Assembly (NCBI RefSeq): GCF_003696215.1
Contig: NZ_RFFG01000047.1
Location: 1-64,000, forward strand
DNA: 64,000 nucleotides
Source of the DNA: Actinomadura harenae
GTDB taxonomy: Bacteria > Actinomycetota > Actinomycetes > Streptosporangiales > Streptosporangiaceae
Direction of reading: 5' to 3'
Part shown: positions 43,904-52,282 of the stretch, piece after piece
How positions within the stretch are numbered: the stretch's first letter is position 1
Layout of the letters: each line of letters begins with the position of its first letter
Program-made: the position numbers and the translations under genes
The notes under the pieces: generated by a model
Told to the model about the DNA's origin: nothing
Database searches by the model: none
What the model saw: the letters and a program-made list of their open reading frames with translations, nothing else

Positions 43904-44980
43904 CTACGCCTGCGAGCCTGGGAACACCGCTGGTACCTCACCGCGCCGCACAGCACCGGGGCGCCGTTCCTTCTGGGAGCGGAGGGCGTGGTGACGGTAG
44001 TCGCTGGGGCTGGTGCCGTAGGCGACGCGGAACATCCGGCTGAACGCCGCGGCGTTGGTGAATCCCCAGCTGGCGGCGATGGCACGGACCGGCCTGTCGC
44101 GCAGTTTCGACGAGGAGAGGTCCGCGCAGCACTGCTCGAGTCTGCGGCGCCGGATGGACTCGGCGACGCCCTCGGGCTGGCCTTCGAACAGCGTGTAAAG
44201 CGTCCGCAGCGAGATGTGATGCCGACGGGCGATCAGGCGGGGGGTCAGGTCGGGCTCGCCCAGGTTCTGGTCGATGAACCCGTTGATCCGGCGGAGCAAC
44301 CCATGGGCGCGGACCTCGGCGGGCGTCTCCCGCTGGACCCCGAGCTGCTGGGCGAGGCTCCCCGCGACCAGTTCCACCGCCATGTGCCCCAACGCGTCCA
44401 GGCAGGCCGGACGGGTGTCAGGAGCGTTGGCGGTGAGCGAGAGCAGGAAGTCCGACAGCACCGCTTCCATTCCCCTGGTGCCGGTGATGCGCCGGGCGAG
44501 GAGCCGGTCGACCTGCTGGGACGGCAGCGGCATCACGGCCTTGGGTATCTGCAGGATGAGGACCTCGACGTTGCGGCCGTCCAGCCCTGAACCGGACTCA
44601 TAGGGACGCGAGGTGTCCCAGAGCGCCATCTCCCGAGGCCGAAGGCCCGCCTCGCACCCGTTCTGCGCGAACCACGCGGTGCCTTTGAGGAGCAGACCCA
44701 ATTGGTACTGCTCTGGGTCCCCCTCGCGGATCAGCTGCGTCGTCCTGCGCGAGCGAAGTGGGGAGTAGGCGAACCTGGCCACCTGTACGGCCCCCAGGCT
44801 CAGCAGGGTCCCCTCGGCGTGGAACCGGTCGGAGTTCAGGGGGCTGAACTCCGACGGCATCAACGCGCGGGACACCATCTCGGTGAACCAGCCGACCCTG
44901 TCCCCCAAAGCGTCGGCCGCGGAAAGTCCGCCACGTCGCCCCAGTGGGGCCTCATCTGCAACGATGCGCACGCGACGCAC
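43904..44980 (-). CDS. AraC-family regulator
   Basis: The protein has about 358 residues. The C-terminal AraC DNA-binding domain contains LIARRHHISLRTLYTLFEGQ and IAASWGFTNAAAFSRMFRVA then YGTSPSDYR, the AraC signature. The N-terminal part has an AraC-binding-like domain (WFTEMVSRALMPSEFSPL). The start is uncertain. GTG 44980 and GTG 44971 both lie at the AraC-type beginning VRRVRIVADEAP. It is divergent from a decayed SDR reductase and may once have regulated it. Confidence 0.82.
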   Translation of the reverse strand: MRRVRIVADEAPLGRRGGLSAADALGDRVGWFTEMVSRALMPSEFSPLNSDRFHAEGTLLSLGAVQVARFAYSPLRSRRTTQLIREGDPEQYQLGLLLKGTAWFAQNGCEAGLRPREMALWDTSRPYESGSGLDGRNVEVLILQIPKAVMPLPSQQVDRLLARRITGTRGMEAVLSDFLLSLTANAPDTRPACLDALGHMAVELVAGSLAQQLGVQRETPAEVRAHGLLRRINGFIDQNLGEPDLTPRLIARRHHISLRTLYTLFEGQPEGVAESIRRRRLEQCCADLSSSKLRDRPVRAIAASWGFTNAAAFSRMFRVAYGTSPSDYRHHALRSQKERRPGAVRRGEVPAVFPGSQA

Positions 44981-45116
44981 GTTACAAGATCCACCGACCG
45001 GTATCGGCCCGCCCGTAATACCTTTCTGCTCGGCATCCCGCGCCTCGCGGTGCGGCTGGAGCCGTCCGGGGAAAAAACGATTGCCGCGCGCAGGGCGGCC
45101 CGCCAGGATGCTGATC

Positions 45117-45734
45117 ATGAGTGGCGGGACGGGCATGGAGGACCGGCAGGACGCGGAACGTCCGCTTGCGTTGGTCACGGGGGCGGGGCGCTCGGCGGGG
45201 ATCGCGGCGTCCGCGACGCTGAATCTGGCCCGAGCCGAGTGGGACGTGGCGTTCACGTACTGAACTCCGTATGACGCGCGTATGCAGTGGGGCACAGAGC
45301 CCGGCGCTCCCGAAAGACTGCGGGAGCAGCTGGCGTTCCTTGGGGTGAGAACCCACGCGGGCGACCTGGCTGCTGATCCGGGAGTACGGACTGAGGTTCC
45401 GCGGACGGCACGGCAGCGGACGGATCGTCAGCCTGACCAGCGACCACACCTCCGGCAACCTCCCCTACGGCGCGAGCAGGACGCGATGGACCGGATCACG
45501 CTGGCCGCCGCCCGCGAGCTCGCCCATCTGGGAGTGACCTCCAACGCCATCAATCCCGGACCGACCGACACCGGGTGGATGACCGAGGCGCAGAAGACCG
45601 ACCTGGCCGGCTCCACGCCCCTGGGACGCCTCGGCATGCCGCAGGACTGCGCGAACCTCGTCACCTTCCTCTGCTCTTCAGAGGGCGGCTGGATCAACGG
45701 CCAACTCCTCCAGAGCAACGGCGGACTCGCTTAG
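45117..45734 (+). pseudogene. SDR-family oxidoreductase pseudogene
   Basis: ATG 45117. The start reads RPLALVTGAGRSAGIAASAT (Rossmann motif) then DVAFTY followed by a TGA stop (45261-45263) where family members have Trp. The frame then recovers (TPYDARMQWG, LGVRTHAGDLAA). Next come a large deletion and a frame change to TWLLIREYGLRFRGRHGSGR then IVSLTSDHT and YGAS, and a second shift to DRITLAAARELAHLGVTSNA then INPGPTDTGWMTE. Parts of the SDR active site (YxxxK) survive only in fragments. Gene destroyed by at least three lesions. Confidence 0.85.
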
Positions 45735-45976
45735 CCGAGCGCGCAGACTTGCCCGTCCGCGCACGAGGGTCGGGTTCAACGGGGCGTCATCGTCTCCGGC
45801 CCGCAGGGCGTGCGGCGGGCTGCCTGGGGCACAGGGTTCACGCTGGTCGAAGACGGTCCCGACGCTGACACCCACCAACGGTTCCCAATAATGTGACTGT
45901 GGGTATCGAAGCGATGACTGTGTGCAACATTCGCCAGTCGATCCAGTCTTCGCTCCGGAAGGTGCTCCTCGTGAAC

Positions 45977-46615
45977 ATGCATAGATTGCTCGCCACCGCG
46001 TCCACAAGTCTGGTCGCCTGTGCCGCGCTCGCCCACGGCACCGCGACCGCGGGTGTTGTCGGCCCGGTGATTCCGGTGAAGGGCGCCGCGACGCTCTGCC
46101 TGACCGCCGCGGCGACGGCTTCTCTGACGGCGGACGGCGTGACGCCGTCCGCGATCGCGCCGGCGACGCTCGATACATCCGGCTCAACCCCGTGCGTGAA
46201 ATTCCCGAACGCGCACGGAAGCGTTGCACTCGACCTCAGCGCCGGCGGGGCGTCTCTCGATGGCGGTCTCAGCTTCACCCGTTCCCGTGACGGGGCCCGG
46301 CTCGACCTGACCGGCCTGTCCGCCGACCTCCCCAGGAGCAAGATCACCATAAAGGCGGCGGTCAACGGCGGGCCGCCGACCGGCATCGACCTGGCGGCGT
46401 ACACAGCCGGTCCCACGTACTTCGTCACCACGGCCGCCGAAGTGTCCGGCACCAGCGTGCCCCTGCGTCTCGAACCTGGCGGCGCGACCGCGTTCACCCA
46501 GGCCTTCGGCCAGACGCCGGTCGCCGTAGGCGCTGACATCCTCCTGGCCACAGGCCACCTCGATGCGCTCTCAAATCTCAGCTCCGTCACCGGCACCGTG
46601 CCGTCGCACGCTTAG
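45977..46615 (+). CDS. Secreted beta-rich protein (HtaA-like fold)
   Basis: The protein has 212 residues from ATG 45977 with a GGAAGG site. A Sec signal is at residues 1-26 (HRLLATASTSLVACAALAHG, then TATA-G cleavage). The mature part has strings reminiscent of HtaA haem-binding domains (GGLSFTRSRDGARLDLTGLS then DLPRSKITIKAAVNG and LEPGGATAFTQAFGQTP). Only two Cys (a likely disulfide, CLTAAA and TPCVKFP). The HtaA link is a resemblance, not a proof. Alternatively an unknown cell-wall-associated protein. It is alone on the plus strand. Confidence 0.75.
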   Translation: MHRLLATASTSLVACAALAHGTATAGVVGPVIPVKGAATLCLTAAATASLTADGVTPSAIAPATLDTSGSTPCVKFPNAHGSVALDLSAGGASLDGGLSFTRSRDGARLDLTGLSADLPRSKITIKAAVNGGPPTGIDLAAYTAGPTYFVTTAAEVSGTSVPLRLEPGGATAFTQAFGQTPVAVGADILLATGHLDALSNLSSVTGTVPSHA

Positions 46616-47022
46616 AGGCAGAGGCAGAGGCAAGTGCGTTGGACGCGCCGACGGGCGGTCAGCCAGTCGTTGAGGACGCTGACCTGGACGGCGGCCCGCC
46701 AACGGACAGCAAGCGACTCCGTGTCGAGACCTCCAGCAGAGGCGAGGGTGTAGCTCGAGACCGGCGCGAGGTGGGGACGGCCGGAGCCGAAGCGATCCTG
46801 AAACTGCGTGTCGTGGCCTCCAACGGGGAATGGACGCCTACTGGCGATGGCGCCTGGACCGTGTCCAGCAGGCCAGGCCTCATATCCAAGGGAGGCAGGG
46901 CCTCTCGGATTGATCACACAGGCCGCTCGCGGCCCGGCCACCCGGCCCTGGCCGGCATCTCGGAGGGTGAGACGACGGCGACGGGAGGGGCAGGTGGGAT
47001 GGTCCGTGCGAGGATGCGGCAT
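46616..47022. other. 407-bp stretch with no recognised gene
   Basis: It begins with three GAGGCA units (46614-46632). I see no open frame with supporting motif or ribosome site, and no tRNA or hairpin of note. Two long frames overlap in opposite directions, neither of which resembles a known family. Confidence 0.5.
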
Positions 47023-47388
47023 ATGGGGACCTACGCCTCCATTCGAGGCTGGATCGAACTGGATGTCAGCCAACGCCAGCGGGCTGAACAGATCATCCAA
47101 ACCCACGACGACGGCTTCTACTCCGGCGGCTGGGGATGGCCGAACAAGCCGTTCAACTGGACGCTCTACCTCTTCTACGGCGGCGACGTTCGGGTGGCTT
47201 CCGTTCCCGAGATCCGGGAACAGGTCGAGCGACTCGCCCAGATCATGCCGCGCGAGGAAGGTGACGAGATGACACCTCGAGGCTTCTTCCTTGTCACCGA
47301 CGAACTGGGCCACACCGAGACCTGGCACATCGAAGACGGAGCTGTGGTCAGCCACCCGACCACAGAACTCCGCTGGCTGGAGTCCTGA
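47023..47388 (+). CDS. Conserved hypothetical 121-aa protein
   Basis: ATG 47023, beginning MGTYASIRGWIELDVSQRQR, then AEQIIQTHDDGFYSGGWGWP. It ends GAVVSHPTTELRWLES. This N-terminus (GTYASIRGWxE) is one I recall from uncharacterised streptomycete proteins. It is rich in Trp/Tyr and acidic, with no signal peptide or metal motif. A 249-codon extension is possible but no support exists for it. Function unknown. Confidence 0.7.
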   Translation: MGTYASIRGWIELDVSQRQRAEQIIQTHDDGFYSGGWGWPNKPFNWTLYLFYGGDVRVASVPEIREQVERLAQIMPREEGDEMTPRGFFLVTDELGHTETWHIEDGAVVSHPTTELRWLES

Positions 47389-48180
47389 AGGGGCAAGCTG
47401 CCAGGCTCCGCCGCCCGCCCGAGCACTCATCCGCCCCAAAGATGTCGCCGCCAGCCGACGCAGCAACAGCACCCTGGCACGACGAACGACGAAACCGACC
47501 ACCCAAGCCCTCGCTGGGAGCGAGCTACCCCAAAGGTGAGTGGCGTGCCGCCGTCTCCCAGCCGTACGAGCGACGGCACTCGACGGGCCACGACTCTGAC
47601 TGTCAGGACGAGCCCATCTCCGGCGCCGCCTCCGGCCTGGCCGGCCGCAGGCCAGAAGCGGTTCGTCGCTGCGGTGACGGTGGGATTCGAACCCGCATCC
47701 ATCACCGACGCTGACCTGCGATTACGCCGAACTTAGCAGGTAGACGGCGAACGGCTCAAGACTCATCAGAACGGTGCATGACCCCTCGGACGGACGGGCC
47801 CCTGGGGCCCTGGAAACAGGAACGCTGATCCCCAAGGGCGGCGTCAACACGCAGCAGCCCGTCGGACGCCAGCTGGCGGCCTGCTTGTAGTCCCACGCCC
47901 CCAGATCTGCGGGTCAGCGCGCCGATCGCGTCCCTGTCCCTCAGCACATGAAGGTTACGGTAGGTCACCGGATACGAGCCGGTACGGATTACGACGCACA
48001 GCAACCCAACTGATGGCCGACATGCAGAGACGTTGGCCCCTCGTGGCCACCGACCATTTGAGGATTGCCCGGCCAAGGTAGTCAGCATGTAGCGCCCAGT
48101 GCAGTTGACGCTCCCAGTAGCGTCTTGAAGGCTTCACAAAGCGAGCAAGTCGAAGCAAGCCGCTAGGAGAGGTCACAACC
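47389..48180. other. 792-bp stretch between the small gene and the DUF6879 operon
   Basis: It contains the tRNA T-arm-like scrap at 47673-47696. Otherwise I recognise nothing coding. Minus-strand frame 47756-48088 has no motif. The last 80 bp (48100-48180) hold the promoter region of the operon that starts at 48181, with AGGAGAGG at 48164. Confidence 0.5.
47673..47696 (-). other. 3' end fragment of a tRNA (possible attachment-site scrap)
   Basis: The minus strand reads GCGGGTTCGAATCCCAC then CGTCACC. The first part has the universally conserved T-loop TTCGAAT with flanking G and C that pair at four of five positions, the second could be a 3' acceptor strand. The corresponding 5' acceptor and anticodon arm are not present upstream. 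This is the remnant expected when an element integrates at the end of a tRNA gene. It could also be chance or a dead tRNA. Confidence 0.4.
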
Positions 48181-48402
48181 ATGCGACTACGGTTCCTCGG
48201 GACGGACTCCGACCAGGGCGGTTGCCCCGCGATGTACGCGACCGACCGCGGCACGTACGTCGTTCAGGGCAAGATCGTCGCGGACGCGACGGCACTCGGC
48301 GACGTCCGTGACCTCGCCGACGACGAGACGATCGTAGAAATCGAGCCCGCGCTCGTCCGGCACCTGATCGAGCACTACACCAACCACCACGCGAAGGGGT
48401 GA
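48181..48402 (+). CDS. Small acidic protein of the DUF6879/XRE module
   Basis: The protein has 73 residues. The sequence begins MRLRFLGTDSDQGGCPAMYA then TDRGTYVVQGKIV, a pattern I recall from the small proteins encoded directly before DUF6879 genes. AGGAG lies 10 bp upstream. The stop overlaps the DUF6879 GTG by 4 bp (GTGA). No domain is assigned. The same position beside the second XRE gene is occupied by a frameshifted relative at 56614. Confidence 0.8.
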   Translation: MRLRFLGTDSDQGGCPAMYATDRGTYVVQGKIVADATALGDVRDLADDETIVEIEPALVRHLIEHYTNHHAKG

Positions 48403-48944
48403 CCGTGGCCGAGTTGCTGACTGGCGACGACTTCGGCGCGATCTTCACCACCGTCAACCGCTCAGCGTTCCGGCTGGAACCCAGAGACCGCTACAACGTG
48501 CCAGCCGAGCACGAGCGCGTGCGTCGATTTCTGGCAGGCAACCCGGACACGGACTACCTCCTCGCCGCGCACGACTGGGGAACGATGACCCGCGCCGCAG
48601 CGGCCGACGGGCGCCCCTTCCAGCGCGTCCGGGTGGTGACGGTGCCGCTCGGCAACTACTCGCGCTACGCCCTGTGGTCCGCGCAGGGTAACCACGCAGC
48701 GGACGAGGAGATTCGATATCTAGACCGGGACCAAGCCGCCGCGCTCGGACTACCCGTCCGGCCGCCGCATGACGCCTGGCTCCTCGATGACAACCGAGTC
48801 GCCCTCCTCCATTTCGATGATGACGATCAGCTGCTTGGCGCCGAGCTGCTCGATGACCCGGCCACGGTCGAGCAGCACCAGATCTGGCGCGACATCGCAT
48901 GGAAGGCGTCCGTCAGCCGGGACGAGTTCCTGCGGAGCCTGTGA
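48399..48944 (+). CDS. DUF6879 family protein
   Basis: The protein has 181 residues. The N-terminus VTVAELLTGDDFGAIFTTVN and the core SAFRLEPRDRYNVPAEHERV, then RYALWSAQGNHAADEEIRYL, match DUF6879. There are no catalytic residues visible. These proteins always sit beside an XRE/DUF5753 regulator and are probably partners in a WhiJ-like regulatory module. The GTG overlaps the preceding stop and the XRE gene follows 9 bp after its stop. An in-frame GTG at 48405 is an alternative start. Confidence 0.85.
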   Translation: MTVAELLTGDDFGAIFTTVNRSAFRLEPRDRYNVPAEHERVRRFLAGNPDTDYLLAAHDWGTMTRAAAADGRPFQRVRVVTVPLGNYSRYALWSAQGNHAADEEIRYLDRDQAAALGLPVRPPHDAWLLDDNRVALLHFDDDDQLLGAELLDDPATVEQHQIWRDIAWKASVSRDEFLRSL

Positions 48945-48953
48945 CCGCCGACC

Positions 48954-49802
48954 ATGTCCACGTCCCACCAGCAGGCACGCGAAGCGCTCGGCGTACGGCT
49001 GCGCGAGCTGCGGCAAGACGCGCAGCTCGCGCAGCGGCGCCTCGCCGAGATGGCCGGGTGGCACGAGAGCAAGGTCTCGAAGATTGAGCACGGCAGGCAG
49101 ACACCGAGCGAGGACGACCTGCGCACCTGGTGCCGCCTGGTCGGTGCCGACGACCATGTCCCGGACCTGATCGCGACCGCCCGGGGCATCTCCAGCTCGT
49201 ACCGTGAGTGGCGTCGCGAGTGGCGCGCCGGCGCCCATCGCCGTCAGCAGACGATCGCGACGCAGGAGGCCGAGACCACGCTGTTCCGGATCTTCGAGCC
49301 GATGGTGATCCCGGGCCTGCTCCAGACCCGCGAGTACGCCGCACAGCGGTTCCGGGACAACATCGCGTTCCACGGCACCGGCGGTGACGTCGACACCGCT
49401 GTCCAGGCCCGCATGGACCGGCAGGACGTCCTGCGCCGCGGTGACCGTGACCGTCGTTTCCACATGGTCATGTGCGAGGTCGCGCTGACGATAGGCCTCG
49501 CCGCCGACGACGTCATGATCGCGCAGCTCGAACGGCTCCTGACCCTGTCGATCCTGCCGCGGCTCAGCCTCGGCATCATCCCCACCCGGGCCCGCCACCG
49601 GCGCGCACCACACACAGGGTTCTGGCTGCTCGACGAGCGTCTGGTCCTGGTAGATACCGCAGCGGCCGAGCTGGCGATCACGCAGCCCCGCGAGATCGCG
49701 GTGTACGTCCAGGAGTTCGACTGGCTTGCTTCCTCGGCCGTCTACGGGACAGCGGCGCGGGAGCTGATCAGCAGCGCAATCCGGACACTGCGAGCAAGCT
49801 GA
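48954..49802 (+). CDS. XRE-family regulator with DUF5753 (WhiJ-like)
   Basis: The protein has 282 residues. An N-terminal HTH spans residues about 10-65 (LREL then AQRRLAEMAGWHESKVSKIE HGRQ). DUF5753 follows (FRIFEPMVIPGLLQTREYAA, then PRLSLGIIPT). The WhiJ family, when with a DUF397 or DUF6879 partner, regulates development or specialised metabolism in actinomycetes. It lies 61 bp before the first cassette's leader hairpin and is the likely controller of that cassette. Confidence 0.88.
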   Translation: MSTSHQQAREALGVRLRELRQDAQLAQRRLAEMAGWHESKVSKIEHGRQTPSEDDLRTWCRLVGADDHVPDLIATARGISSSYREWRREWRAGAHRRQQTIATQEAETTLFRIFEPMVIPGLLQTREYAAQRFRDNIAFHGTGGDVDTAVQARMDRQDVLRRGDRDRRFHMVMCEVALTIGLAADDVMIAQLERLLTLSILPRLSLGIIPTRARHRRAPHTGFWLLDERLVLVDTAAAELAITQPREIAVYVQEFDWLASSAVYGTAARELISSAIRTLRAS

Positions 49803-49863
49803 AGCAAGTTCCTAGCCACACGCGCGAGCGCACGGCCACTGTGGGAGGCACCTCACAAAAAGC

Positions 49864-49921
49864 GGCCCCGGCCCGCTGCACAACAGCGGGCACCCGGGGC
49901 CTGAACGGATGGAGGTCCGTT
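49864..49921 (+). promoter_or_regulatory. Structured leader of cassette A with SD in hairpin loop
   Basis: Outer stem GGCCCCGG (49864-49871) with CCGGGGCC (49894-49901), inner stem CCCGCTG (49872-49878) with CAGCGGG (49884-49890). Then a second small hairpin, AACGGA (49904-49909) with TCCGTT (49916-49921), whose 6-base loop TGGAGG is the ribosome-binding site for the ATG at 49924. The same design recurs at 58397-58454. The first stem could be a terminator for the XRE gene or an attenuator. The second may control initiation. Confidence 0.75.
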
Positions 49922-49923
49922 CT

Positions 49924-50244
49924 ATGAAACCTGCCGCTCCTACGGGGGTTGGTCGGCCCGAACCGGTCCCAGGGCTGGGGACCGGGTATGGGGCGGAGCG
50001 GACGCCGTCCGGGCGGACGTGGCTGCGGCGCGGAACGGTGATGCTCGGGTATGTCGAGCAGGACGCGCGCACCCGATCGTGGCGGGCGTTCCGCGCGACG
50101 GGTCTGCCTCTCGAGCACACGTCCCGCGCGGACGCCACGGGCGGCTACGGAACCCGTGAGCTCGCCTTGGCTGATGTCGCCACTGACGACGAGGCCCGCC
50201 TCAGGGCGCGGGCCGCCGCCGCACGGGACCGGAGCAGGCCATGA
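49924..50244 (+). CDS. Cassette A gene 1, unrecognised 106-aa protein
   Basis: Residues KPAAPTGVGRPEPVPGLGTG open the sequence. The central GYGAERTPSGRTWLRRGTVM then LGYVEQDARTRSWRAFRATG is also nearly identical in the second copy. No Cys, no membrane helix. The beta-rich core resembles small binding domains but no family is known to me. The TGA overlaps the next gene's ATG (ATGA). Start at ATG 49924 is fixed by the SD hairpin loop. Confidence 0.8.
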   Translation: MKPAAPTGVGRPEPVPGLGTGYGAERTPSGRTWLRRGTVMLGYVEQDARTRSWRAFRATGLPLEHTSRADATGGYGTRELALADVATDDEARLRARAAAARDRSRP

Positions 50245-51029
50245 CCCAGCTGAAGATCGGCGCGTTCAACCACGAGAACGGCGGCAGCGACATCGGCGAC
50301 TGGGGCCGGCTGATCGACCAGGCGGAGATGCTCGCCCCCCTGGAGCTGAACGTCCTGTTCTCGACGGAGGGCAAGGGATGGCTCGACAACGGGCGTGAGG
50401 CGTTGTGGCTGGCCGCGCGCCATCTGGGCATGCATCCGTCGGTGGCGCGTGCGCCCCGGCATGACTGCAACCTGGTCATCTGGACCAATCCCGAGACGGT
50501 GCGCATCCGGCGCGAACGCCATCAGGAGGTCCACCCGTGGTGGCACGCCCTGGCCTGCGTCGAGGCGGACGTCGCGGGTGTGGAAGAGCCGGTGTCCCTC
50601 GTCGGGTGTCATCTGTCGCCGTTCGACCCGGCGAACCGGGTCTCCGAGGCCCGCGCGCTCACCGACTTCGCCCGGCGACCAGCGGTCATGGGTGGGGACT
50701 TCAACGACGAGGGGTTCGGGGACTGGGCGGCGGACCTGTCGGTGCTGTCGCCGGTGCAGCGGTTGCACCGGGACCTTCCGGGCGAGGTGTCGGCCGGGGA
50801 GGTGCTCGCGGACGCCGGCTTCACCGATGTCGCCAGCGAGGTGTTCCCCGATCCCGCCGACCGCCGTCCGACCGCGGGGCACGACAACGCGGCCCGGCGC
50901 TGCGACCGCCTGTACCTGTCGCCTCCGGCGATGGAGCGATTCCGGCCGGTCGGCTACCAGGTCACCAAGCCAATCCCGAACCTGTCGGACCACAGCCTGA
51001 TCACCACCGTGCTGGAGGTGCTCCAGTGA
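50241..51029 (+). CDS. Cassette A gene 2, endonuclease/exonuclease/phosphatase-fold enzyme
   Basis: The protein has 262 residues. EEP active-site residues are complete: Asn10 (AFN), Glu43 (FSTEGK), His124 (GCHLSPFD), Asp153 and Asn155 (GGDFNDE), Asp222 (RCDRLYL), Asp250-His251 (LSDHSL). The DNase I/exonuclease III fold uses Mg to hydrolyse phosphodiesters of DNA, RNA or small phosphates. Soluble. It overlaps gene 1 and gene 3 by 4 bp each. Substrate is not evident. A nuclease or nucleotide-phosphodiesterase role is a reasonable inference. Confidence 0.88.
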   Translation: MTQLKIGAFNHENGGSDIGDWGRLIDQAEMLAPLELNVLFSTEGKGWLDNGREALWLAARHLGMHPSVARAPRHDCNLVIWTNPETVRIRRERHQEVHPWWHALACVEADVAGVEEPVSLVGCHLSPFDPANRVSEARALTDFARRPAVMGGDFNDEGFGDWAADLSVLSPVQRLHRDLPGEVSAGEVLADAGFTDVASEVFPDPADRRPTAGHDNAARRCDRLYLSPPAMERFRPVGYQVTKPIPNLSDHSLITTVLEVLQ

Positions 51030-51513
51030 ACGCCACCATCACCGCCCCCGCCTACCGCCCCCGGTACGGCTCCACCCCCGTGCCGGTCAGCCTCGAGGAG
51101 CGGATCGTGCTGCTCGAGCAGCTGTACCCGGGGGGCGTGTTCTGGTGGGGACGGGCCACACGGGAATGGTGGGCGCTGATCGGCACCACCGGGTACGAGG
51201 CCCAGACGCTCGACGAGCTTCTCGTCAAGGTCCGCGCGTCGGCCGCTGCGGGCGGACTCCACCGGGCCCACACCACGCCCTTCGCCCCGGCCGCGTCCGC
51301 CTCCGCCTCCGCTTTGCAGTGGACCCAGTCCAGCGCAGCGGGACACGCGCCGCGCCACCACCCCTTGGGCTCGGCCACCGCCGAGAGACGTCGTCCGTCT
51401 TCCCGCCGAGGTACGTCGACCGGATCACCGGTCGGCGGCCGGGCCGGTGTCGCCGGCTCCTCGAGGGCGTCCGCCGGTTCCTGATCGCCGAAGGGGAGGT
51501 CGAGGTCTGGTGA
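51026..51513 (+). pseudogene. Cassette A gene 3, frameshifted copy
   Basis: GTG 51026 opens NATITAPAYRPRYGSTPVPV and PVSLEERIVLLEQLYPGGVF then WWGRATREWWALIG, matching the intact gene at 59565. Around 51380-51400 one base is missing relative to the other copy. The conserved C-terminus (VDRITGRRPGRCRRLLEGVR then RFLIAEGEVEVW) occurs only in another frame and ends at TGA 51511-51513, which overlaps the next GTG. As read, the frame ends early at 51484 with 152 residues. Sequencing error or real mutation cannot be separated here. Confidence 0.6.
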
Positions 51514-51704
51514 GGATCAACGTCTACCGCACCAAGGACGGCGCCTACTACGGCATCGACGAGCAGGGCCGGGAGTGGGGCGGGTTCAAGCCGTCCATGT
51601 TCACCGGCTGGTGGGACGGCTACCTGCCCAACGGCCAGCACAAGGAGTTCTTCGAACCCTCCGGCGACCCGCTGCGTGTCGCCGCACGACTCTGGGGAGC
51701 CTGA
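51510..51704 (+). CDS. Cassette A gene 4, small protein
   Basis: The protein has 64 residues: RINVYRTKDGAYYGIDEQGR then EWGGFKPSMFTGWWDGYLPN and a GDPLRVAARL tail. It has aromatic and charged residues throughout, no Cys and no signal. It does not match a family that I know. The second copy (60044) is about 70 percent alike by eye. It overlaps gene 5 by one base (TGATG). GTG is the start. Confidence 0.78.
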   Translation: MRINVYRTKDGAYYGIDEQGREWGGFKPSMFTGWWDGYLPNGQHKEFFEPSGDPLRVAARLWGA

Positions 51705-52207
51705 TGCCCACACAGATCAAGGCCGTCGCGTTCGACTACGGCGGCACCATCTCCGCGCCGACGATCGACCGGGTCATCGGACAGAAGCGGCTCGACCCCG
51801 CCGCGGTCGAGCCCCTGCACCGGCTCCACACGATGGGGATCCGGCTGGTCCTGGCGAGCAACACCCTCGCCCACGAAACCCGCTGGCCCGCACTCCAGAT
51901 GGCCGGAGTCGACGACCTGTTCACCGCCGCGCTCCTGTCCGACCCCCTCGGCGTCGCCAAGCCCGACCCCATGTTCTACAAGCTCACCCTCGCCGCCGCC
52001 GACTGCGACCCCGACGAGCTGCTGTTCGTCGGCGACAACCTCCGCCATGACGTCACTGAACCCATCTGGCACGGCCTGAGCGGGGCCCTGGTCCGCCCCA
52101 ACGGGCTGCGGGGCGGTGAGGAACTCCCCGAGGGCGCCCACCTCATCCACCACGTCTACGAACTCCCCGACCTCTTCGCCCGCGCCGACACGGTCAGCGG
52201 GAAATAG
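51704..52207 (+). CDS. Cassette A gene 5, HAD-like hydrolase lacking the second Asp
   Basis: The protein has 167 residues. Motif I is FDYGGTIS with nucleophile Asp11 but Gly at the +2 position usually held by Asp. Motif II is LASNT, motif III KPDP, and motif IV is GDNLRHDV with its two Asp. The fold is complete, but loss of the general acid/base Asp argues against an ordinary phosphatase. Related motif I variants (DYGGT) are known in archaeal and bacterial HADs. ATG 51704 overlaps gene 4's stop. The other copy shares about three quarters of residues by eye. Confidence 0.85.
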   Translation: MPTQIKAVAFDYGGTISAPTIDRVIGQKRLDPAAVEPLHRLHTMGIRLVLASNTLAHETRWPALQMAGVDDLFTAALLSDPLGVAKPDPMFYKLTLAAADCDPDELLFVGDNLRHDVTEPIWHGLSGALVRPNGLRGGEELPEGAHLIHHVYELPDLFARADTVSGK

Positions 52208-52282
52208 GCCCCGTCCCCGCGGTCAGCGGCGCGCGCCGCGGGGAGACGGCAACATCCTGAGGCGCGCCGGAGGCAGGACACC

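Noticed and set aside
45838..46596. 252-codon minus-strand open frame opposite the secreted protein
   Set aside because: The plus strand has a signal peptide, ribosome site and domain-like features. The minus frame has none.
46614..46634. Triple GAGGCA repeat at the end of the secreted-protein gene
   Set aside because: Only three short units with no regular neighbours. It is probably slippage, not an element.
47660..47770. Complete tRNA gene on the minus strand
   Set aside because: Only the T-arm and a possible acceptor strand are recognisable. The anticodon loop lacks U33 and no 5' acceptor strand pairs with CGTCACC.
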